From Perkinsus chesapeaki (Eukaryota > Perkinsozoa > Perkinsida > Perkinsidae): a stretch of 26,273 nt of DNA. Made by a program: the position numbers and the translations under genes. The stretch lies in assembly GCA_013115145.1 (NCBI GenBank), contig JAAPAO010000511.1, forward strand, positions 1 through 26,273, read 5' to 3'. Below, one piece after another: positions 18,745 through 26,273 of the stretch. The stretch's first letter is position 1. Each line of letters opens with the position of its first letter. The notes under the pieces were generated by a model. It was not told the DNA's origin and did no database searches. It was given only the letters and a program-made list of their open reading frames with translations.

Positions 18745-19985
18745 CGCTTGAAGGAATACCATTTCAAGAGGTGTAAGCATCGTCTTTTGACTATGACACT
18801 TTCGCAGACGACCAGAAAATACAGTACATCATTTACTATAATAACACGACCTACTCTTGTTCATAAATAAGACAAGTCCTCGGAATAGGTCTTTGGCTTG
18901 GCTAGGGCTTCTAGATATCACTACTGATGAACCGCCAACAGTCGAGTATTTACGCGCATCGACAAATGAGCGGGTAGATACACAGTCGGCATTACACGTA
19001 GTTATCAGCCAGACAAGCTGGGCAAATAAATAGTTAGTAGCAAAACAAGAATAAATAGTTCAACCCGACCAGTCTAGGCGACCGGGGCTTCAGAAAGGAA
19101 TCTAAGACTACCGTCAATCCTTGACGCAAGAGAGGTTCGGAATTTACATACGATTCTTAACCAATTCCGGACACTCTCCTCGGGTAAGATTGACGACCTC
19201 GTCATGGAAATTCACCCGTATTTTGGTATAACCTTCGTCATAATAGTATGTGTTCATGTCATTCCAATATTGACGGAGGTAATCGAGTTTGCATATATCA
19301 TAGGCCATACGCATGAAATCAGCGCGATCCTTCTTGCTGACTTTGCTGACTGTGTACGGGTAGTTGGGGTGGATCTTGATAACTTCCAACTCAGGTGAAC
19401 CAACGAGACTGTCGCCGCAGTGAATGGTCAACCCGACGGCCATTACTTGCTTTGGTTTATGAATCCAGTTAACTTGTATGCATTGCTGCTTCTTTTTGGT
19501 ATACCCACTATAGCTGCCAGTTTGGCATTCTATAGACCAAAGCACGGCCAGGAGAACTACCATACTCAGAAGCCTGTTGAGGTTGGAGGAGTTGGGCATT
19601 GTGATGCTAACCGAGATGGAACTATGGTTGAAAAATGAGTGTTCGATTCTAGTCGTTTCTGAAACGAGGTCGAAAACCCAGGCACGAAATGAAGAATGAG
19701 AATGATCTCTTTTCCTGATTAGCTTAAGCCTCCAAGTGCTTGCGTGGTATTGAGTCACACACGTACGCTGGTAAGATGTAACTATGCCGGTCGGCGATCG
19801 GCGGTCGCTTTGTGATTGATTTAGAAGGATTAAGATGCGAGATTGCTCAAGGAGATGTAAGCTAGCCTCTACTATAGGCGATAGTATCACCAGTATCGCC
19901 GCGATAAAGTGCTTACAAAGAGGGGAACTTGTGACTTTCTGATGTCACGCACCCGCCTTTGTCACGGTTCGTGTTGTGGCCCACA
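18745..19985 (-). repeat. Duplicated unit 4 (secreted-protein array)
   Basis: The 3' flank (18750-19135) matches unit 1. The gene copy is intact and its protein is closest to the frameshifted copy 1, sharing the CPELVKNRM tail. The 5' flank ends near the start of a spacer at about 19985. Confidence 0.8.
19144..19599 (-). CDS. Small secreted Cys-containing protein, copy 4
   Basis: 151 aa. Signal peptide MPNSSNLNRLLSMVVLLAVL with predicted cleavage near C25. Conserved features: CQTGSYSGYT (25-34), C40, HCGDSLVGSPELEVI (60-74), NYPYTVSK (79-86), YDICKL with C103, a Tyr-rich stretch with YYYDEGYTKIRV, then NLTRGEC (N137 sequon, C143) and the tail PELVKNRM. Copies 2 and 3 stop at GEC; only copies 1 and 4 have the eight-residue tail. 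The upstream frame stays open to 19890 and resembles the same region of the other copies, but without a shared ATG. No known domain was recognised. Confidence 0.8.
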   Translation of the reverse strand: MPNSSNLNRLLSMVVLLAVLWSIECQTGSYSGYTKKKQQCIQVNWIHKPKQVMAVGLTIHCGDSLVGSPELEVIKIHPNYPYTVSKVSKKDRADFMRMAYDICKLDYLRQYWNDMNTYYYDEGYTKIRVNFHDEVVNLTRGECPELVKNRM

Positions 19986-20244
19986 ACTTGTGGGTCCGGA
20001 TTTATAAATATATCTTGCTATACTACTGATTCTCCCACAACTTGTCATGTCCCGAAGGGTATCACTATATCCAGGAGGGTTGTCTGATGGATTAAACCTT
20101 CGCCATTCCTTTTATATCTATCGAGCCCAATATCGGTTAGTTGCGCAGAGTAATTGTGTGTGCGTACACATGAATACGTACTGACGAAAAACATGATTAA
20201 ATGCGCGATATTGAAGGAATAATCGGAGAAATACGTTGTGTTCT

Positions 20245-20264
20245 ATTATTTCGCAAGGGGGTTT
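20245..20264 (+). repeat. Solo relic of the Tc1/mariner-type terminal repeat
   Basis: TATTATTTCGCAAGGGGGTT resembles the right end of the 708 bp element (TATTATTTTGTAAGGGGGTT), with two transitions, and is followed by TA. No matching left end was found nearby, so an older insertion has decayed or been rearranged. Confidence 0.55.
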
Positions 20265-20330
20265 AGATAGGTGTATAACTAAAGTGCAGTTAGTGCGCAG
20301 TGCACTGTGCGCTTATACCTAAGCTTATAC

Positions 20331-20387
20331 CATCAATACTACGTTTGGGGGTCCCAGCCTGGGACCCCCAGGGACGTAGTATTGATG
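20331..20387. repeat. Strong nested hairpin
   Basis: Outer arms CATCAATACTACGT (20331-20344) and ACGTAGTATTGATG (20374-20387) pair perfectly. Inner arms GGGGGTCCCAG (20347-20357) and CTGGGACCCCC (20359-20369) also pair perfectly around one base. Just upstream is an imperfect palindrome at 20291-20312 (AGTGCGCAGT / ACTGTGCGCT). It may be a folded relic of a small element; no gene lies here. Confidence 0.85.
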
Positions 20388-20950
20388 TTCTGCCTTGAGC
20401 TTCTTCCTTGTGTTATTCCTCAGGCTCTGATGCTCAGAGCTCATCAACTGGTACCGCGACAGTAGTGACAAAGGGCGGTGCGCTTAGTTCGAAATCAACA
20501 GATGGCGCGGTATCATGACCCCCAGTTGGCGCCGCCCAATGATCTAACCGTGGGCATCTAAGCCGTAATCATGTTACATATCACATGATTCGCAAGCAAC
20601 AGTAGACACTCAGCATCATGTTTGGACGAGCAAGATCCAGTAGAGTGGCGGCCAAGACTGGGATTCCTGGTCGGAGCCGAATAACTTTAAAGTTTCGAGG
20701 ATCGTCGCTATCAGATAGGGGCTACCGTTGCTTAGTCCAGTACACTGCTCTCTGGATCGTGAGTCACGATATCACGGTATTATGGTGTGCCAGGCTAACA
20801 TGCCTCGAGTCGAAGCCCTCGACGAGACTCTCCTGCTGGTGCACTATTTTCGGTGACTTTGGATGCTTTGAGTTGTGTCACAACTGTTGTGAATGATGTC
20901 TGAATGCTATCAATGATAGTCCATCATTGCTAACCATTTTCTGGTTTATC
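20388..20950. other. Upstream region of the tandem-GAF gene
   Basis: Contains the block at 20514-20600 that is duplicated at about 14188-14290. The ORF at 20618-20896 has no recognisable motif and I do not support it. The promoter or leader of the GAF gene is expected here, but no element could be pinned down. Confidence 0.45.
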
Positions 20951-23900
20951 ATGGAGATTGAACTTCTAAGAGGTTGTCTGAGAGACGGAGATGTCGAAAG
21001 CATGGTAACACAAATAGCACGCACACCTGATTTGGAAACACCTAAACAGGTCGTGGAAAAAGTCCAAACGCTCCTGAGAGATCAACCGTCGAACCCGAGA
21101 ACGTATCTCATCGCTCTGCTACAGGATGAACTCGGGTTGGCCGGTCAAAAGGAAACAGAGGTACAGTACGCAGTCGAAGATAACACTTCCCGTCTCCGTT
21201 GGATGGTCAAACTTTGACCTAAGAATCTCCGGGTGCAATCAGAATTCATGACGAGCTATTCGTCCGCGTACTGATTGTTTTTCAGAGAAATCCGTATCGT
21301 AATCCAAATCACGACTTCAGAACACTGCATTCATACAGGACGTCAAGTCCAACTCGTACTCGCTGTCAAGATTAGGCTAACCTCATTATGATGATCATCA
21401 GCTCGCAATATTCATATAGAAGGTCCTCATATATGAATACTGCGAGCTGATGATCAGCATGAGCTTATGATAAGCAGCTTATCAGAGCATCTGCTGATCT
21501 GATGAGCCTATAATGTTGACGTCTTCGCTGATTTCGATTGCAATGAAATATTTGGCGACATCTAGAAGACCGCAGACAAGTTAATTGAAGATAATTGTTG
21601 CGCTACAAATGGGAGGTATCGTTTTTATACGTCATTCAATTGAAACGTCTTGAATGATTCAAATCCTTTTCGATCAATTCGTTGGCAGCCGTAAAGCGGT
21701 TCGGTAAATGAATTTAACGTGTTAAAATCAACTTCTGAATTATGGGCTCAAACCTTATCATTACTTCATGACTAGACTAGTGACGCTAGCTGATATGGAC
21801 CTTTGTCTGTGGGCTAGCCTCAGGGAACTAACGCGGACATCCGAGTCCGATGGTTTTGTAACTCGCGTTGAGACCTGGTGGATCAGCCATTGTTTCAGAA
21901 GCAAGAAGACTCTACCAGCTTGCTCGGCGCCATTAAGGCCATCAGCGCTGAGATTGTCCCTAAGGAGACATTTGCTGCCATTATATGTGAAACTCGCAAA
22001 CTTCTTAAGTGCGAACGGTCGGTAGAAAAAACGTTAGAAGGTTTGACACCCGATCTGCTCCAGAGTGCGCCTGTATGTCTGCGACAAAACGGATGGACTT
22101 CTCATCTCAGCCGCAGTCGATGAGGAAGACGTAAAGCTAGTCGCAGTAGGTGAACGACCATAGAGCCATATGCTTCAGGCCAAAGAGGTTGAAGTGGGAG
22201 AGGGCATCGTTGGACGAGTGTTTGCAACAAAGAATGCTGAGAGCAACGTTCGAGATGCAGAAAGTGTGACACTTCCTGTGACAACCAAGTGTGAAAACCA
22301 AGACACTTCAAGTGTCTTGGCAGTGCCCATAAGTGGGACCAGTTACAGGCCTATAGACCGGTGAATCTGGCTTTAGTCGACTTCGACGGTGAAAATCTCG
22401 GGGTACTCGAAGCTCTGAACAAAACCGAGGGAGCTAAGTTTACACACAGGGTAAGTTGGAAGGGGTATCGCTTTTGGCAGCTCCCCCTTAGGATCAACTA
22501 ATGCTGGATAACATAGCTCAGCATGCTGCTATCGCCCTCAGGAACTCTGAGGTCGGCAAAAGGGCGAGATGCCACAATATGTTATTCAGAATATCCTTCT
22601 CAAAAAGGGAAAAATGCATATCTGGCGCATGTGCTTATATTTTCAAACCATTCAGATGGAACGCGTGCTCGAGGTTGGAGTGTGCAACCATCTTGAGGAA
22701 CCTGACTCGAATTTGGAACCCGAATCAACGCTGCGTCGTGGACGATTTCCGACATAACTTCATTGGTCTGATGGAACCTGAGGCTTCCAGGTTTACCGTG
22801 AGGTGATCGCATCAACGGAGCGAGCGGCCGCGCTTTTGCGTGTCATAAAATCCATTGGCGAAAATCTCGGGAGTCAAAGCCTTCTACTGGCCATCATGTC
22901 GTATGCCTACGAGCTCGTTCAAGCTGATAGGTAGCACGATTCATATCACAGTCCATGCAGTATCCTCCAGATGCACTGTGTTCACCGTGGATGATGCACG
23001 AGGCATTATATTTTCTATCTCTTCGGACTCCGGTGAGCGCAACTCGGTGGACTCGAGGGTCACGTAGACTGTTTCGTCTTGCACTCTCAGTATGCTATTA
23101 CCATATTTGTGGACTGAGCTCGGGAATCAGCGATTCCGAGTCAGTGATCAGTGAAATTTACTCGAAGTGGTACAATATTCATTGGGGACTCCCTCAGAGG
23201 AAGTATTGATTTCAGAACTCAAAACTCAGAACGTGAATCCTTCAGATTCTGAGGGATTCACATGAAATACGTTCGAAGACGAGTTGTCTCAGACAACTCA
23301 TCGTAACGATAACCTCGCTCTCCGAATGTTACTTCGTTGTACATCGTTTTCATTTACCTCAGGGCAAGAAGTGAAGCTTCGGAAAGGGCAGGGTATAGTG
23401 GGCAAATGCGCGGAGACCTGTGCAACTATCAACATAAGAAACGCGTATGAAGATAGACGGTTCAATCAAGTGCGTCTGTTGTTTGAGCTGAGTTCAGTTG
23501 ATATATGTAGGAAATCGATAAGCTTACCGGATATAAGACAAAAAGTATAATGGCAGTGCCAGTGACACATCAAAGGTGACGCAACGCGAATTGTCGTTTT
23601 AACCGTTAAACGACCGTTGAACTTTGACGAGGCTGTTCAGTCGAGCCATCGGTGTTATTCAAATGATTAACAAGAAAGAGCTCGACGGGACTGTTGGTCA
23701 ATTCACAGATGACGATGTTAAGGTAGCATCACCTTCGAATGAAATTCGTGTAACTCGTAAAAGGTTATTGAGATGTTCGCTACCCTGGTGGCCAGTAGGC
23801 TAGCTCGGTCCCGACTGACCTGCTCCCCGACTGAATCGACATACTCAACCGAGACAGGCCTGCCTTCCCCTCACAATTTCGGAGCAGGTAGGGAAAGCGA

Positions 23901-24068
23901 TATAATAGGCTACTATTATGAATAGGTAGCATGAAAAGATACGGTGGGCTGTATACGTACCAGAAACACCGTAGAACTGAGCCAATTCTTGCACCAAACG
24001 CTATCTGGGAAATTAGCAATGGAATGATGATTCTCGATCGGCTACTAAACTCATATTCCCAAGTCTAA
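20951..24068 (+). CDS. Tandem-GAF domain protein without catalytic domain, about 14 exons
   Basis: Exons: 20951-21205 (or 21160), 21899-22017, 22064-22130, 22179-22332, 22377-22450, 22492-22551, 22590-22737 (or from 22656), 22783-22930, 22971-23032, 23363-23469, 23511-23575, 23641-23722, 23773-23887, 23926-24068. All phases agree, giving about 532 aa. GAF1 (about 95-240) has GEGIVGRVFATKN, SSVLAVPI, LGVLEALNK and FTHRDQ. GAF2 (about 300-465) has RCTVFTVDDARG, GQGIVGKCAETCATINIRNA, YEDRRFN, LTGYKTKSIMAVPV, IGVIQMINK and FTDDD. Both end with a partial NK-F-D signature of cyclic-nucleotide-binding GAF domains (N213-K214 and N430-K431), each lacking the final Glu. This resembles the regulatory half of phosphodiesterases or adenylyl cyclases, but the frame ends at TAA with no phosphodiesterase (HNxxHA-type) or cyclase motif. 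The exon 1/2 junction is the weakest. Confidence 0.8.
21393..21455. repeat. 26 bp near-perfect hairpin in GAF intron 1
   Basis: Arms 21393-21418 and 21430-21455 pair at 25 of 26 positions around an 11 nt loop (for example ATCATCAGCTCGCAATATTC against GAATACTGCGAGCTGATGAT). A palindrome GATAAGC-A-GCTTATC follows at about 21470-21484. The host intron is about 690 nt, while most introns of this gene are 38-65 nt. Confidence 0.85.
23033..23362 (+). repeat. 330 nt GAF intron holding three hairpins
   Basis: This intron splits the second GAF domain. It contains GGAATC/GATTCC at about 23123-23137, GTGAATCC...GGATTCAC at 23233-23261 with further pairing inside, and GAGTTGTCT-C-AGACAACTC at 23281-23299 (perfect). 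The flanking exons join in phase (SDSG to QEVKL), so no exon is missing. Confidence 0.7.
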
Positions 24069-25355
24069 GGCTCGGGTTTTACTTCTATCCTGTCCAGTTC
24101 ATTCGACGGGATCATCTTGAGTAGCCTTTACTTGCTGAGACGATGGGACGCATATGTCGTTGCTCAGAGTCCGAAGTTTTGAAAGTAGAAAGGAATTGGA
24201 AACTGCGAAATAGGACAATTGAAAACCACTTCGGGGGTCATTTTTGATTGAGTTTGTTTAGTTAGACATTCTTAGCCATTTTGTTTGATTGACAAGTTTA
24301 GCATAGAAACATTCACTTAGTATTAAGTACTACTACGGTAGTGGTACTCGGACACTTCTTCCAGGCTCGGGCAGGAAGTCTTTCTCGTCAAGTGCGACAA
24401 TAGAAGTGAGCCACCTATGTTATCCTAAGTATAAATCAGGCCTGATTTCAGGAGGAAGCATGAGCGGTCTGATAACAGTGTGCAATACCTTACTCCGGTG
24501 TTGAGTTTCACCATGTAACATGGAACTTTCATCGCGAGGCTTTCATGGGATTTCTGGCTCCTGGGCTCGTGGAACTCATTTTCGAGTGATTTCTACCGAG
24601 TGAAAAAGGAGCCAGAACGGACTTGTTACACTCGAAAAAGGCGTTACGCGTTGCGAAGCGTGGCTAAAGCAGCGAAAGATACTCAGAAGGGGAGGGGGAG
24701 TGGTGAGAGGGCATTCCTCTGTTAACACTGCACGGAGTATCAATGCTGCCACGAAGCTCTCAAATTCTCTGGCACAAACTCGGAGTCCATCGAGTTCTCA
24801 TCTCCATGAGACCCAGAGCCTGGGTTCCAAGCTTGAGCTTTGACAAGTACACTTGGGAACTGTGAGTCTAAAGATCCCGAGTTGCTAGGGCTGATGCATG
24901 TTCACCACAGCTGAACTGTGCAACAACCACAGCTGGATCCCAGTAGTATTCCACGCCATTTGGGCTGTCTGCGACAGTCACCGTCTGCCAGTCGGTGACT
25001 GTCACAGTTTGCACAAGATATAAGTCTCTCGCTATGACCTATTCACTGCGGCGAAACCTTCTTGTCTAACCAATGGTTAGTAACCATATTGCGCGGCATG
25101 GCGGTTCTTGCGCAAGTCGCACCACCAAAAGGCGCTCAGCACAGCTCATTAATTTTGCGAACGTTTCATTCTAGCGGTACTGTACTACTAGAAGTACTTC
25201 ATAGGTGCATTACTTAGCTGACCGTGCATAAGGGGCGTTCATCCGCTGTGTCCACTTGACTGTTTTTAATCCAGAGAACATGGTGCTGGGGTCTTCTTAT
25301 CTAAGCGATACCAGCTTCGGCTCGCGGCGGCGCGGGACTCCCGCGTACACTCAGG
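24069..25355. other. Intergenic region rich in short hairpins
   Basis: 1.29 kb between the GAF stop codon and the protease ORF, with no coding region I can support. Inverted repeats include AGTACTACTA/TAGTGGTACT (about 24327-24348), the perfect 16 bp palindrome AAATCAGGCCTGATTT (24433-24448), TTCTGGCTCC/GGAGCCAGAA (about 24553-24618) and GACAGTCACCG/CGGTGACTGTC (24973-24983 and 24993-25003). I found no phosphodiesterase or cyclase motif that would extend the GAF gene. Confidence 0.55.
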
Positions 25356-26273
25356 ATGGCCACTCAGATTGTGATTTTCATAGTAAGGACCCCACCGCGC
25401 CTGAGTGAGGGAGGAGCCCGAGCGGAACCTGATAGTCGATGTTCAATTCCCACGTCCGAAATACTGATGGCTCGGGATGTAATATCGAGACCCTTAGGAT
25501 TGAAGGCTGATCCATTATCATACATGTTGCTCCGCTGCCTCGTGCTCGGCTACATCACTGCCTTGAACATCGCTATTCAAGGCCCTGGAGGAGGTCTCTC
25601 TGGTACAGCACGCGGCTCTCCCGCGAACGATCCTCTCTATCCGCGGCAGGCCTCATACCTGGAAGCTATCAATGTTCCGGGAGCCTGGAAGCGCCTTGCC
25701 TCCACAAGAGTGGCCAGAAAGAGGGTCACAGTAGCCCTTATCGATAGCGGAGTCAAGCCCGATCATCCTGACTTGGTTGCCAATCTCGTAGAGGGTTATA
25801 ACGTTCGTAGTGGTGACCATGATACTCATGAGGGGGGCATGGTACTGAAATGGCCGGGATACTTGCTGCTACTGTGAACAACACCGAGGGTATAGCGGGT
25901 GTTATGGATCTCGTTAACATCATGCCGATTTTCGACGGTAACTTGGGCCACCAGGTTCTTATGGAGGCTGCTATCGACTATGTTATTACCAACAGGGAAG
26001 CGAGAGATATAAAGTTTATATTGATGCCATCTTCAGATGATAAGATTTACACCTACTTGACCGACAGGATCAAGCAAGCAGACCAAGCTGGAATTCTCAT
26101 CATCCTGACTGCTGGAAATATGGGCAAGAACATTACTACAGAGAAGACGTACCCCTGTGCTTTCTCCGAACAACTCGATGGAGTTTTGTGCGTCGGTGCG
26201 TGTTGTTGTGCAACTGCACAACAATGGAGCCTTAAGCTCAGCTCGACGCTAGTACTGCTACTAATGTACTAAG
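25356..26273 (+). pseudogene. Subtilisin-family (S8) serine protease, frame-broken and cut by window end
   Basis: Motifs in order: NDPLYPRQASYLEAINVPGA, the usual lead-in to the catalytic domain; VALIDSGVKPDHPDL with the catalytic Asp; GHGTEMAGIL with the catalytic His; and ILTAGNMGKN with the oxyanion Asn. The Ser region would lie beyond the window. The Asp block and the His block are in different frames: between THEG and GHGT the G run at 25832-25837 is off by one base. A second shift is suspected near 26190-26245, where NNGALSS and LDASTATNVL appear in other frames. The true start may be the internal ATG at 25524, which opens a hydrophobic signal-like segment (MLLRCLVLGYITALNIAI). It is either a pseudogene or carries sequencing errors in a homopolymer; a 20-26 nt intron could also mend the first break but is implausibly short. 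Confidence 0.75.

Noticed and set aside
22120-22190. In-frame TAG in the first GAF domain, suggesting a pseudogene
   Set aside because: A normal 48 nt GT-AG intron (22131-22178) removes it and joins DEED to AKEVEVGEGIVG in phase.
22325-22380. Apparent frameshift in the first GAF domain
   Set aside because: A 44 nt intron (22333-22376) restores the frame between AVPI and DFDGENLGVLEALNK.
1-26273. CRISPR array, phage or bacterial operon
   Set aside because: No spaced direct repeats of CRISPR type, no ribosome-binding-site-led operons; gene structure is eukaryotic.

Overview
The window looks like nuclear DNA of a protist rich in introns and using standard stop codons (TGA and TAA terminate the genes I could rebuild). 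A Perkinsus-like alveolate (Perkinsozoa) is my best guess. The reasons are many compact 38-54 nt GT-AG introns, a Rab5b/ARA6-type GTPase, a subtilisin-family protease and an LSU rRNA fragment of eukaryotic type. This is inference from gene style, not a database match. The single-frame ORFs are mostly exons or shadows, so four genes were rebuilt by splicing in frame.

Layout. (1) 237-3483, minus: complete 11-exon UDP-N-acetylglucosamine pyrophosphorylase (491 aa). (2) 3484-3937: shared divergent promoter region with a tRNA-like (SINE-like) relic. (3) 3938-6226, plus: five-exon BAP29/BAP31-like ER membrane protein. (4) 6900-9978, plus: seven-exon Rab5b/ARA6-like GTPase with an N-terminal MGC lipidation motif and no C-terminal cysteine. 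Its introns hold a tRNA-like box B, a TTTTGGG array, a minisatellite and a repeat shared with the BAP31-like gene. These are ordinary housekeeping genes for sugar-nucleotide supply and the secretory and endocytic system.

(5) 10.5-20.0 kb is an accessory region: four divergent copies, all on minus, of a small secreted cysteine-containing protein family of unknown function (copy 1 frameshifted, copies 2-4 intact). Each sits in a larger duplicated unit, and the units look mosaic. Inserted in or between them are a degenerate LSU rRNA fragment (431 bp, with a TACGGA direct repeat and an empty site in a sister unit), a pseudogene fragment of the first exon of the downstream GAF gene, and a 708 bp Tc1/mariner-type element with long inverted repeats and only the DNA-binding half of a transposase.

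(6) 20951-24068, plus: an approximately 14-exon tandem-GAF protein (about 532 aa) with no catalytic domain, preceded by strong hairpins. (7) 25356 to the window end, plus: a subtilisin-family protease with catalytic Asp, His and oxyanion Asn motifs but with reading-frame breaks, running off the window.

Most striking are the expanded secreted family and its mosaic units, the HTH-only transposon, the rRNA insertion with its empty site, and the tRNA-like sequence used as an intron in the Rab gene.
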